From Deltaproteobacteria bacterium (GTDB lineage: Bacteria; Myxococcota_A; Polyangia; GCA-2747355), in NCBI GenBank assembly GCA_020633415.1, contig JACKDQ010000001.1, forward strand, positions 806,001 to 870,000: 64,000 nucleotides of DNA. Reading direction: 5' to 3'. Numbering within the stretch: the first letter of the stretch is position 1; every line of letters starts with the position of its first letter. The notes below the pieces were generated by a model. The model saw nothing but the letters and a program-made list of their open reading frames with translations, was not told where the DNA came from and made no database searches. This document shows positions 35,204-42,906 of the stretch, piece after piece. The translations under genes were made by a program, and so were the position numbers.

Positions 35204-37813
35204 CTAGATGTTGCGCCAGATCTCGATACCTGTGAGGTGGAGCAGGGGTTCGACGACAACCATTCGCAGTAGCGATGTCGTCGGTGAGCGATAGAAGCCT
35301 TCGCCGACCATTCCCGCGCGAAGCCAGGCCGGAGGATCCTTGATTTCGGCGGTGACAACGATCGCGCCGGTCTCCTTGCCCTTGTCTTGGTCGACCAGCT
35401 GAGCTTGGGATTTGGTTACCGTGGCGTCAAGATCGGGGATATCGGGTGAGAAGCGGATTTTCGCGATCGATCCGATTTGCGCTTCGCGGCGTACCTCCGC
35501 CTTCGTCGTCACTTCGACTCGGAGATGGTCGAGATCCATGATCGTTATCAGGTCGGTTGCAGGAGCAGCCCAGCTTCCGACGAGCATGTCAACCTCGCGC
35601 GTGGTGACCGTTCCCGCGATCGGCGCGCGGACCAGCAGGGCAGCCTTGCGGGTGCGCAGTTCGTCGAGCTGCTGACCGAGCTGGAGACACGCCGCTGATT
35701 GACTGCGAATCTGTAGTTGGTCGGTCGACAGTGCGGCGCTGGCATGTGCCGCTACCGCAGTGGTGTCAGCCTCGCGGCGCAGCCTATTGTCCTGGGCCTG
35801 GCGCAGCGTTTCCTGGGAAAAGACGTCACCTAGTGCGTTGGCGTTGCGGGCAATTCGCTGTGCCTCACGCTCTTGGATGCGCGCGCGGTTGACGCGGGCG
35901 CGGGCGGAGATCTGAGCTTCGCGTGTCGGGCCGAGGCGCATCAGTAGGAGCTGATAGTTGCATTTTTCTGCAGCGCTTTGCGTTTGGACGATCTGTAGAT
36001 CGAGATTGGGGTCCCGGAGGCGGAACAGCAGATCGCCGACGGATACACGATCCTTTTCATGAACGAACACTTCGGCGATTTCTCCGGGAACGGGTGCGCG
36101 GACGGCGACCCGCTGTCGCGATACGACTTTGGCGTTTCCGGTGCTTTCCGGCTGCCACGGGGTGATGTACGCCGCTAGCAACAGTAAGATCACCCAGAAC
36201 ACCAGCGAAATGTTGACGGCGGCTGAGCGAAACGGCTTGTTGGGGATCGCTGGCACCTGGTCGATCATTTTCAGAACGAAACCACGCGCCATCTTGAAGG
36301 CGAGTAAGACGCCGATGATGCCACCGAGACGTCCGATCAGTAGTTCGATGCCGAGGTGAAGCACCACCAAGAAGCGTAGTAGCAAGTAGGTGATGTTTAG
36401 TGGCACGAAGATCGCGATCGTCGTTCTGACCCAGCCGAGTAGCGCAAACAGGTACAGGCCAATGCTCAGCGCCATGAACGTGCGGAAAGTCCAGGCGAGA
36501 AAGCGCCGGCCTGCGCCGTAGCAGTAAAAGAGGGCAAACAAGCCGATCAGTGCGAGGCCGGTGAACAGCACGGTGCCAAGAAAGCCTTGGGGAAGCTTCC
36601 GTCGAATGCGGTTGTAGCGCCGCTGAACGGCCATGTAACCGGTCCTCTCGATGTGCGTGTGTTTGCAGGCCGCATTCAGCAGGTAGTAGCCGTCTTGACG
36701 ACCGAGGGGGACGAGGTTTTGCATCGAGGACAGCGCTGCAGGGACCATGAAAGAGCCGATCATCACTCGGTTCAACGGCGTATCCGATGGTGTGGCCCAC
36801 CAGATATATACGCCGACGGCAAACAGCGTCAGGTCGGTGATCGGTCCGGCGGCGAAGGTGACCACCTGTGGTAGCCGCCCGTTAAACAGATGGGTGTCGC
36901 TTACGTCGCAATACGCGCCGGGAATGATCCCGAACATCAGTCTGACGCCGAGTTCTCGCGGCTGTCCGCCGTAGTAGCGGCAGGCTGTGCCGTGGGCCAG
37001 TTCGTGGAGCGGAAAGCCGAACGCCCAGCCGGCGAGAATGTAGGGGATCAACGCCGCAATGCCATATCCTCCCGAAATCATCCGCAGCAAGTCGTCGATC
37101 AAGCGCTCGCCGGTGCCGATCGCCAGAAACAACGCTCCGAAGAAGAACGCGGCGATTGCCAATGCGCCGGGAAGGGTGAACAAAAACGCCAGATGTCGTG
37201 CGAGGAAGCCGAGTAGCCGCTCTGGGTTCTTTATTGCAAAGGTCGGAGCGAGGAGCGATTTTCGTTTGGCCGACAGCGTCTCGAGCACCGCGATCTGCAG
37301 TGCGCGGTGAGCCTGTTTCAGTTGCACCACATCGGGAGCCATCTGTAGCGCAACGCTGTACATCTTGCTGGCTTCGGTGATGTTGCCCCGCTTAAGCCAA
37401 TCGATCGCCTGCGCTTGTGCCTCGTCCGCGGCGGGCATCCCGGTTTCGACATTCAGCAGGCCGGTATTGGTGAGCATAGCCAGCGCGGTTTTCGCCAACG
37501 CGGCTTGTGCCTTGTCGGACACCTCCGGCATGTGGTCGATTTCCAACAGAAACTTGTAGCGCAGCGTCTGGACGAAGTCCTCGACCACTTTGGTCGGAAG
37601 GATCACGTCAAAGCGGTCGCCGATGCGCTTGGCGATTTCTTCGATGGTCGACTTGCCGTCCAGTTCGCGGATAACGGTGGTGTGAAGCTCCTCGAATTCG
37701 AAGTACTCGGTGCGCAGCGGGTCTTTGATGACGTAGAGCTCATGACCATCGCCGCGGTCAACGCACTTGATGATCAGATCGCGTCTGATTTCAGGGAAGC
37801 GGATGTCAGACAT
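35204..37813 (-). CDS. RRE-like domain + M50 site-2 protease + HlyD adaptor fusion
   Basis: This protein has 869 residues, with the start supported by GGAGG 3 bases before ATG. Residues about 1-95 match the PqqD fold (DLIIKCVDRGDGHELYVIKD, FEELHTTVIRELDGKSTIEEIAKRIG, VVEDFVQTLRYKFLLEID). A TPR-like helix pair follows (AIDWLKRGNITEASKMYSVAL). The M50 intramembrane metalloprotease has zinc ligands His270 and His274 in HELAHG and Asp374 in PLGRQDGYYLL, within several transmembrane helices. The C-terminal part (about 560-869) is an HlyD adaptor with two lipoyl halves (VRAPVPGEIAEVFVHEKDRV, VRAPIAGTVTTREVDMLVG). Related 'peptide zinc metalloprotease' proteins occur beside ribosomal peptide genes. 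It probably binds, cleaves and hands over the peptides encoded just downstream of its divergent promoter. Confidence 0.85.
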   Translation of the reverse strand: MSDIRFPEIRRDLIIKCVDRGDGHELYVIKDPLRTEYFEFEELHTTVIRELDGKSTIEEIAKRIGDRFDVILPTKVVEDFVQTLRYKFLLEIDHMPEVSDKAQAALAKTALAMLTNTGLLNVETGMPAADEAQAQAIDWLKRGNITEASKMYSVALQMAPDVVQLKQAHRALQIAVLETLSAKRKSLLAPTFAIKNPERLLGFLARHLAFLFTLPGALAIAAFFFGALFLAIGTGERLIDDLLRMISGGYGIAALIPYILAGWAFGFPLHELAHGTACRYYGGQPRELGVRLMFGIIPGAYCDVSDTHLFNGRLPQVVTFAAGPITDLTLFAVGVYIWWATPSDTPLNRVMIGSFMVPAALSSMQNLVPLGRQDGYYLLNAACKHTHIERTGYMAVQRRYNRIRRKLPQGFLGTVLFTGLALIGLFALFYCYGAGRRFLAWTFRTFMALSIGLYLFALLGWVRTTIAIFVPLNITYLLLRFLVVLHLGIELLIGRLGGIIGVLLAFKMARGFVLKMIDQVPAIPNKPFRSAAVNISLVFWVILLLLAAYITPWQPESTGNAKVVSRQRVAVRAPVPGEIAEVFVHEKDRVSVGDLLFRLRDPNLDLQIVQTQSAAEKCNYQLLLMRLGPTREAQISARARVNRARIQEREAQRIARNANALGDVFSQETLRQAQDNRLRREADTTAVAAHASAALSTDQLQIRSQSAACLQLGQQLDELRTRKAALLVRAPIAGTVTTREVDMLVGSWAAPATDLITIMDLDHLRVEVTTKAEVRREAQIGSIAKIRFSPDIPDLDATVTKSQAQLVDQDKGKETGAIVVTAEIKDPPAWLRAGMVGEGFYRSPTTSLLRMVVVEPLLHLTGIEIWRNI

Positions 37814-38160
37814 GAGCCTCCGTCTAATCGTCGGAGTTCAGCGAGGTTTGAGCCCGGCGAGCCGCTGATGCATGGGTAATAAATGTAATTAAAAATACTA
37901 CATGTGCCGAACCGACCGACCTGGGCTGCTTTATTTTTACCCTTTAATTTAAATTGTTTAGGCTATGCGCCTGCTCGACAACAATCTTTTGTGCGAGAAA
38001 AGAGTACCTTGTGTTGCATTTTTTTGCAGCATTGCTACGCTGATCCATAGGCAATCTGCGAAAGCGATTGTTTGGGGCCGATGGCCCGCCTACGTGGACG
38101 AGCTTTTTCCCGGGGAGCTCGGGCATATGGGGGCGATGGCGCGCTTATTTGAGGTCTAGC
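37814..38160. other. AT-rich divergent intergenic region
   Basis: These 347 bases separate the divergent M50-HlyD gene and the first peptide gene. Positions about 37877-38000 are much richer in A/T than the surroundings (runs such as TAATTAAAAATA and TTTAATTTAAATTG), as expected for a promoter region serving both sides. The part near 38100-38160 is a diverged version of the leader region of the later peptide copies (shared CATATGG and GCGCGC-like blocks). No protein-coding gene is seen. Confidence 0.6.
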
Positions 38161-38373
38161 ATGAAAAAGAAACTGAAAATCAAGAAGCTACAAGTTCGAG
38201 ATCTGACCCGTCGCTCGGCTGCAGCGTCCTGTACCGAAGGCACGGACGGCACCGAGCCAGAAGGAACGACCTGCACCAGCACGACCTGCACCAGTACGAC
38301 TTGTACAAATGATCCAGGTGACGGTGAGACGGCTGTGGCCCAAGTCAAGATGGGCAAGGCACTGCTCATCTAG
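38161..38373 (+). CDS. RiPP-like precursor peptide 1 (Thr/Cys-rich core, long tail)
   Basis: This 70-residue peptide starts at ATG 38161 with GAGG 6 bases upstream. The leader MKKKLKIKKLQVRDLTRR is basic and resembles the KLxLKKxTVRxL leaders of class I lanthipeptide precursors. The core has Cys24, then a three-fold TTCTS repeat with Cys38, Cys43 and Cys48. The tail NDPGDGETAVAQVKMGKALLI differs from the three other copies. Every Cys is flanked by Ser or Thr, the residues that dehydratases would convert before ring formation. It is the diverged founder or first member of the family. No modifying lanthionine enzyme lies within the window, so the chemistry is open; it could also be an unmodified secreted peptide. 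Confidence 0.75.
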   Translation: MKKKLKIKKLQVRDLTRRSAAASCTEGTDGTEPEGTTCTSTTCTSTTCTNDPGDGETAVAQVKMGKALLI

Positions 38374-38395
38374 CTTTTGCTCGGTTGCTACGCAC

Positions 38396-38432
38396 AAAGG
38401 GCTGGTCTTCGGACCGGCCCTTTGCTTTTTTT
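38396..38432 (+). terminator. Intrinsic terminator after peptide gene 1 (TTCG tetraloop)
   Basis: A 12-bp stem (AAAGGGCTGGTC with GACCGGCCCTTT, one G-T pair) closes on a TTCG loop and is followed by GC and seven T. It is 22 bases past the stop codon. Confidence 0.9.
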
Positions 38433-38459
38433 GGGCTCTGAGTAGCTGATTGCTGGGCA

Positions 38460-38494
38460 AAAGGGCTGGTCCTCGGGCCGGCCCTTTGCTTTGG
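38460..38494 (+). terminator. Second, weaker terminator-like hairpin
   Basis: A related 12-bp stem (AAAGGGCTGGTC with GGCCGGCCCTTT) with a CTCG loop is followed by only a short T run (GCTTTGGG). It is a duplicate of the first terminator, about 64 bases further on. Confidence 0.6.
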
Positions 38495-38536
38495 GACGCG
38501 CTGCTAAAACAAGTCAAAAAATCTATGTATCCCACA

Positions 38537-38564
38537 TTGCATATCGGATAGGTGCTGTAATAAT
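38537..38564 (+). promoter_or_regulatory. Candidate promoter for peptide gene 2
   Basis: TTGCAT (38537-38542), then 16 bases, then AATAAT within TAATAAT (38558-38564). It lies about 95 bases before the start codon and just after the double terminator, so each peptide gene would be its own transcription unit. Confidence 0.5.
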
Positions 38565-38660
38565 GGTCTCTGTTGGCGACGAAAGCCGCTGACGCCGATG
38601 CCGAGGCGACCTAAGTGCTGTTGCATATGGTGGACTGGGCGAGCGCTGGAGATAGAACCG

Positions 38661-38849
38661 ATGAAAAAGAAACTGAAAATCAAGAAGCTGCAAGTTCGTG
38701 ATCTGACCCGTCGTTCGGCCGCCGCGTCCTGTACCGAAGGTACGAAGGACGGCACCGAGCCAGAGGGAACGACCTGCACCAGCACGACCTGCACCTCGAC
38801 GACCTGCACCGCGCCGCCTGAAGGCACTGGCGACGGCGCAACAATGTAG
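38661..38849 (+). CDS. RiPP-like precursor peptide 2
   Basis: This 62-residue peptide starts at ATG 38661, with GGAG 9 bases upstream. It has the same leader as copy 1 (MKKKLKIKKLQVRDLTRR), then SAAASC and a TEGTKDGTEPEG spacer. The TTCTS repeat places Cys at 24, 39, 44 and 49, and the tail is APPEGTGDGATM. The spacer has one extra residue (Lys29) compared with copy 1. The core consists almost only of Thr, Ser, Cys, Gly, Glu and Pro. It is identical to copies 3 and 4. The shared Arg-Arg before SAAA and the small residues Ala-Ala-Ala are plausible processing points; that is inference. Confidence 0.75.
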   Translation: MKKKLKIKKLQVRDLTRRSAAASCTEGTKDGTEPEGTTCTSTTCTSTTCTAPPEGTGDGATM

Positions 38850-38871
38850 CTTTTGCTCGGTTGCTACGCAC

Positions 38872-38908
38872 AAAGGGCTGGTCTTCGGACCGGCCCTTTG
38901 CTTTTTTT
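38872..38908 (+). terminator. Intrinsic terminator after peptide gene 2
   Basis: This is an exact copy of the TTCG-loop terminator that follows peptide gene 1, with seven T after the stem. Confidence 0.9.
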
Positions 38909-38935
38909 GGGCTCTGAGTAGCTGATTGCTGGGCA

Positions 38936-38970
38936 AAAGGGCTGGTCCTCGGGCCGGCCCTTTGCTTTGG
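38936..38970 (+). terminator. Second terminator-like hairpin after peptide gene 2
   Basis: An exact copy of the CTCG-loop hairpin at 38460, with a weak T run. Confidence 0.6.
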
Positions 38971-39012
38971 GACGCGCTGCTAAAACAAGTCAAAAAATCT
39001 ATGTATCCCACA

Positions 39013-39040
39013 TTGCATATCGGATAGGTGCTGTAATAAT
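39013..39040 (+). promoter_or_regulatory. Candidate promoter for peptide gene 3
   Basis: An exact copy of the TTGCAT-N16-AATAAT sequence upstream of peptide gene 2. Confidence 0.5.
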
Positions 39041-39136
39041 GGTCTCTGTTGGCGACGAAAGCCGCTGACGCCGATGCCGAGGCGACCTAAGTGCTGTTGC
39101 ATATGGTGGACTGGGCGAGCGCTGGAGATAGAACCG

Positions 39137-39325
39137 ATGAAAAAGAAACTGAAAATCAAGAAGCTGCAAGTTCGTGATCTGACCCGTCGTTCGGCCGCCG
39201 CGTCCTGTACCGAAGGTACGAAGGACGGCACCGAGCCAGAGGGAACGACCTGCACCAGCACGACCTGCACCTCGACGACCTGCACCGCGCCGCCTGAAGG
39301 CACTGGCGACGGCGCAACAATGTAG
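39137..39325 (+). CDS. RiPP-like precursor peptide 3
   Basis: This peptide is identical in DNA and protein to peptide 2 (62 residues, Cys at 24, 39, 44, 49). It is the middle full unit of the tandem array, so its promoter candidate and terminators are also identical. The extra dose suggests selection for high peptide output, or simply recent unequal crossing-over. Confidence 0.75.
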   Translation: MKKKLKIKKLQVRDLTRRSAAASCTEGTKDGTEPEGTTCTSTTCTSTTCTAPPEGTGDGATM

Positions 39326-39347
39326 CTTTTGCTCGGTTGCTACGCAC

Positions 39348-39384
39348 AAAGGGCTGGTCTTCGGACCGGCCCTTTGCTTTTTTT
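39348..39384 (+). terminator. Intrinsic terminator after peptide gene 3
   Basis: An exact copy of the TTCG-loop terminator with seven T. Confidence 0.9.
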
Positions 39385-39411
39385 GGGCTCTGAGTAGCTG
39401 ATTGCTGGGCA

Positions 39412-39446
39412 AAAGGGCTGGTCCTCGGGCCGGCCCTTTGCTTTGG
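39412..39446 (+). terminator. Second terminator-like hairpin after peptide gene 3
   Basis: An exact copy of the CTCG-loop hairpin with a weak T run. Confidence 0.6.
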
Positions 39447-39488
39447 GACGCGCTGCTAAAACAAGTCAAAAAATCTATGTATCCCACA

Positions 39489-39516
39489 TTGCATATCGGA
39501 TAGGTGCTGTAATAAT
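39489..39516 (+). promoter_or_regulatory. Candidate promoter for peptide gene 4
   Basis: An exact copy of the TTGCAT-N16-AATAAT sequence upstream of peptide genes 2 and 3. Confidence 0.5.
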
Positions 39517-39612
39517 GGTCTCTGTTGGCGACGAAAGCCGCTGACGCCGATGCCGAGGCGACCTAAGTGCTGTTGCATATGGTGGACTGGGCGAGCGCTG
39601 GAGATAGAACCG

Positions 39613-39801
39613 ATGAAAAAGAAACTGAAAATCAAGAAGCTGCAAGTTCGTGATCTGACCCGTCGTTCGGCCGCCGCGTCCTGTACCGAAGGTACGAAGG
39701 ACGGCACCGAGCCAGAGGGAACGACCTGCACCAGCACGACCTGCACCTCGACGACCTGCACCGCGCCGCCTGAAGGCACTGGCGACGGCGCAACAATGTA
39801 G
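39613..39801 (+). CDS. RiPP-like precursor peptide 4
   Basis: This peptide is identical to peptides 2 and 3 (62 residues). It is the last member of the array; after its first terminator the repeat breaks off and unrelated sequence begins near 39864. Confidence 0.75.
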   Translation: MKKKLKIKKLQVRDLTRRSAAASCTEGTKDGTEPEGTTCTSTTCTSTTCTAPPEGTGDGATM

Positions 39802-39823
39802 CTTTTGCTCGGTTGCTACGCAC

Positions 39824-39859
39824 AAAGGGCTGGTCTTCGGACCGGCCCTTTCCTTTTTT
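39824..39859 (+). terminator. Intrinsic terminator after peptide gene 4
   Basis: The same 12-bp stem and TTCG loop, but the tail reads CC then six T instead of GC then seven T. These are the only changes seen before the repeat ends. It also lies at the 3' end of the convergent hypothetical gene. Confidence 0.85.
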
Positions 39860-39885
39860 GGGCACGTTGGTTTCCGGGGCCGTAG

Positions 39886-40509
39886 CTAGGGCGCGTCGAC
39901 GACGTAGACCAGCAACATCGCGTGGGGTGGCCAGACGACGAACAGGCCGACGTCAGACAGCGCATCGGTCAGTGGTTCGTTGCTACACCAGTAGGTCGCA
40001 GTGTTCGGAAACAGCGCCAGCAATTGGCTGAGCGCTTCGCGGATTTCGCTCGGCGGTTGAAACAGCGCAATCGCCCGCTCGAGATGGAGCCGGGCGCGCG
40101 GTTGATCGAGAGCAGAGATCCCGCTCGGCACGCCGGAGTCCAGTTGTTCGGGATCAAACGCCGTACGCGGGTCGGCTGGCGCGCGGTAGTCGGGCAATTC
40201 GTCGAGCAGCGCTCGCAAAAGTTGCGCCTCATCGCGCTTGGCCTGCCAGGTGGCTTGGCAACGGATCAGCGCTTGCTCAAGGTCCGCGTTGAGGTCGGGG
40301 TCAGCACCGTCGCCGAGCGTTCCACCTCGCCCGCAGATCCGCGCTTCGGTTAGGTGAAGGTAGATCGTTTCGAGCTCGCCGCGCGCGAGTGCAGAGGTCA
40401 ACCGATCGACGCGTTCATTGCGAATCGCATCGTTGCTCAGTTGATCTGTACTGCGGCTTTGGGCCAGCATTTCGGCCCCCTCGCTGTGCCGTGATGGCGA
40501 CGGCAGCAT
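39886..40509 (-). CDS. Hypothetical protein
   Basis: This 207-residue protein is mostly helical, with acidic and Leu-rich stretches (RLTSALARGELETIYLHLTEARICGR, ALIRCQATWQAKRDEAQLLRALLDEL). It ends in a hydrophobic strand (VGLFVVWPPHAMLLVYVVDAP). No signal peptide, transmembrane helix or known motif is recognised. Met14 (MLAQSRSTDQ) is an alternative start. It converges with the peptide array and is divergent from the prolyl oligopeptidase gene. Confidence 0.65.
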   Translation of the reverse strand: MLPSPSRHSEGAEMLAQSRSTDQLSNDAIRNERVDRLTSALARGELETIYLHLTEARICGRGGTLGDGADPDLNADLEQALIRCQATWQAKRDEAQLLRALLDELPDYRAPADPRTAFDPEQLDSGVPSGISALDQPRARLHLERAIALFQPPSEIREALSQLLALFPNTATYWCSNEPLTDALSDVGLFVVWPPHAMLLVYVVDAP

Positions 40510-40597
40510 ACACAGGCGCCAGCTGACCTGCCACCGCTTTCGTCGACTTTACCTCGCCCGTCTTCTGGGCTAAGGCTGCGCGCTGCGGAGGAAACCG

Positions 40598-42745
40598 ATG
40601 CATCGATCGCTCAACCTGATCACCGTGCTGTTGATCGCCGCTTGTGCGCAGCCGCAAGTCCGACCCCAGCCGCGGCAACCGCTGGGGGCAGCTGCCGCCA
40701 AATCCAGCCCGCTGCACCCGTGGCCGAGTACGGCGCGCGAGCCGGTGGTCGACGTGCTGCATGGACAGCAACTGACCGACCCCTATCGCTGGCTGGAGGA
40801 GGATTCGCCACGCACGAAAGCCTGGCTTGCGGCACAAGATGGCTTTGCTCGCCGGCAACTGGCAGGCCTGGCAAAGCGCGACGCGCTTAAGGCGCGGATC
40901 GCCGAGCTAAGTTACGTCGATCAGATGTCGGCGCCGAGCAGGCGCGGCAAGCGCTTTTTCTATTGGCGACAACATGCCGACAAAGAAAAGCGCGTCTACT
41001 ACTGGCGACAAGGTGCCGATGGTGTAGAGCGCGTATTACTCGACCCGAACAAAATGAGCGAGGACGGCAGCGTAGCGGTCAGTGGCGTCTACCCGACTTA
41101 CGATGGCAAGACGGTAGCCTACAAGCTCAACCAGAACGCGGCCGACGATGCCACGCTGTACGTGATGGACGTCGCCAGTGGTCAGTTGAAAAGGCGCGAT
41201 GTGATCGAGGGTGCGAAGTATGCGCACCCGTCGTGGACGCCACGCGGTGATGGCTTCTACTACACCCGGATTCCCAAAACGGGCACGGTAGCCGAAACCG
41301 AGCGGCCGGGACATGCTGCCGTCTACTTCCACAAGCTCGGCACCGATCCGGCAAGCGATCCGCTGGTCCACGAAAAAACCGGCGATCCGCGCCAGTTCAT
41401 CCACGCCGATCTATCGCGCGATGGGCGCTATCTACTGCTCTACGTCTACCACGGCTGGACGCGCACCGATGTCTACTTCAAAGATCTGCGCAGGGACAAG
41501 AGCTGGCGACCGTTTCGCGTCGGCGTCGGCGCGAAGTACGACGTTGTCGCTCACCGCAAGATGTTCTATGTGCGAACCGACGAAGGTGCGCCCAACTGGA
41601 TGGTCTTTCGGGTCGACCCGCGCAAACCGCAACGCGAAGCTTGGACCCCGCTAATCGCTGAGCAAGCCGCGGCGGTGCTAGAGAGCATCGACGTTGTCGG
41701 CGGGCATCTCTCATTGACCTACCTGAACAAGGCTTCGTCGTTGCTCAAGCTAGCGACCACCAGCGGAGAGATCACTCGCGAGGTGGCGCTGCCCGGTATC
41801 GGTTCGTCCTACGGTCTCGTGGGAGATCCCGACGATGATACCGCCTACTTTAGCTTCTCTTCGTTCATTCAGCCGCCGACGATCTATCGGACATCGGTCC
41901 GTCGTGGTCAGCCGACGGTTTACGCTCAGACTCAGGTCAAGATCGACCCGCAGCAGTATGGCGTCGAGCAGGTTGTCTACAAATCGCGTGATCAGACTTC
42001 GGTGACGATGTTTGTGATCTCGCGCAAGGATCTTAAGCGCGACGGGACCACGCCTTTTCTGCTCTACGGCTACGGGGGCTTCAACGTCAGCCTGACACCG
42101 CAGTTTCGCGCGGAATTTTTCGCTTGGCTGGAGCAGGGAGCGGCGATCGCGATACCCAACCTGCGTGGCGGCGGTGAGTATGGTGAAAAGTGGCATCAGG
42201 CCGGAATGCTCGCCAACAAGCAGAACGTCTTCGATGATTTCATCAGTGCGGCCGAGTATTTGATCGCTGAAAAGTACACGCGCGCTGATCGCTTGGCGAT
42301 CCGCGGTGGGTCCAACGGCGGATTGCTCGTCGGTGCGGCGATGACGCAACGTCCGGAGCTATTTCGCGCGGTGGCCTGCCATGTGCCGCTGTTGGACATG
42401 CTGCGTTATCATCGCTTCGGTGCCGGCAAAACGTGGATCTCCGAGTACGGTTCTGCAGACAACGCGGAGCAGTTTCGGACGTTGGTCGCCTACTCGCCTT
42501 ACCACCGGGTGAAACCAGCTGCTTACCCAGCGCTGCTGATGTTGACCGCTGATAGCGACGATCGCGTTCACCCGATGCACGCCCGCAAGTTCACGGCAGC
42601 GATCCAGCATGCGACAACCAGTGGGCACCCGGTATGGCTGCGGATGGAGACCAATGCCGGTCACGGCGGTGGTGACATGATCAAAAAGACCGTGGCCGCA
42701 CGTGCCGACGAGTTTGCCTTTCTGCTCAGCCAGCTTGGCCTCTAG
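40598..42745 (+). CDS. S9A prolyl oligopeptidase-family lipoprotein
   Basis: This 715-residue protein has a lipoprotein signal ending LIAACAQ. The N-terminal part shows the prolyl oligopeptidase entry (DPYRWLEEDSPRTKAWLAAQ) and a seven-bladed propeller. The C-terminal alpha/beta hydrolase has the catalytic Ser572 in GGSNGG, the Asp block TADSDDRVHP and His689 in NAGHGGG. Prolyl oligopeptidases cut short proline-containing peptides after Pro. Lipidation would place it on the outer membrane or in the periplasm. It lies 0.8 kb from the peptide array and could trim peptides with Pro-rich tails (TAPPEG), but no operon link exists. Confidence 0.9.
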   Translation: MHRSLNLITVLLIAACAQPQVRPQPRQPLGAAAAKSSPLHPWPSTAREPVVDVLHGQQLTDPYRWLEEDSPRTKAWLAAQDGFARRQLAGLAKRDALKARIAELSYVDQMSAPSRRGKRFFYWRQHADKEKRVYYWRQGADGVERVLLDPNKMSEDGSVAVSGVYPTYDGKTVAYKLNQNAADDATLYVMDVASGQLKRRDVIEGAKYAHPSWTPRGDGFYYTRIPKTGTVAETERPGHAAVYFHKLGTDPASDPLVHEKTGDPRQFIHADLSRDGRYLLLYVYHGWTRTDVYFKDLRRDKSWRPFRVGVGAKYDVVAHRKMFYVRTDEGAPNWMVFRVDPRKPQREAWTPLIAEQAAAVLESIDVVGGHLSLTYLNKASSLLKLATTSGEITREVALPGIGSSYGLVGDPDDDTAYFSFSSFIQPPTIYRTSVRRGQPTVYAQTQVKIDPQQYGVEQVVYKSRDQTSVTMFVISRKDLKRDGTTPFLLYGYGGFNVSLTPQFRAEFFAWLEQGAAIAIPNLRGGGEYGEKWHQAGMLANKQNVFDDFISAAEYLIAEKYTRADRLAIRGGSNGGLLVGAAMTQRPELFRAVACHVPLLDMLRYHRFGAGKTWISEYGSADNAEQFRTLVAYSPYHRVKPAAYPALLMLTADSDDRVHPMHARKFTAAIQHATTSGHPVWLRMETNAGHGGGDMIKKTVAARADEFAFLLSQLGL

Positions 42746-42865
42746 GGCCGCTTGCTTCGGACCGGCTGGCTGGACTAGCCCCAAGGTGTGCAGATTCAAG
42801 ATGCCCGCCGCAGGCGCGCGTGCCCGCAGTTTTCGGTTATTAAAGCGCAATTCTGTTCCGACTTC

Positions 42866-42881
42866 TGGCACGACCTCTGCT
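42866..42881 (+). promoter_or_regulatory. Near-consensus sigma-54 promoter
   Basis: TGGCACGACCTCTGCT matches TGGCACG-N4-TTGCT with one mismatch and has exactly 10 bases between the GG and GC elements. Transcription would start about 42892, 15 bases before the ATG at 42907, leaving just room for the GGAGG ribosome site. An upstream enhancer-binding protein would be needed; no gene for one is in the window. Confidence 0.7.
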
Positions 42882-42906
42882 TACTCGTGCAGTGGAGGAT
42901 ACTTCC

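Larger units (their letters stand above)
38371..39863 (+). repeat. 476-bp tandem array of peptide transcription units
   Basis: A 476-base unit is repeated three times with no difference seen (38371-38846, 38847-39322, 39323-39798), followed by a partial fourth to about 39863. Each full unit contains a double terminator, a promoter-like sequence, a leader region of about 95 bases and one complete peptide gene. The identity in noncoding as well as coding sequence means recent duplication or gene conversion, or possibly an assembly effect. Confidence 0.95.

Noticed and set aside
38504..39825. Minus-strand open frames (107-162 residues) repeated with the 476-bp array
   Set aside because: They lie antisense to the peptide genes, run through the terminators and have no start signals; they repeat only because the DNA repeats.
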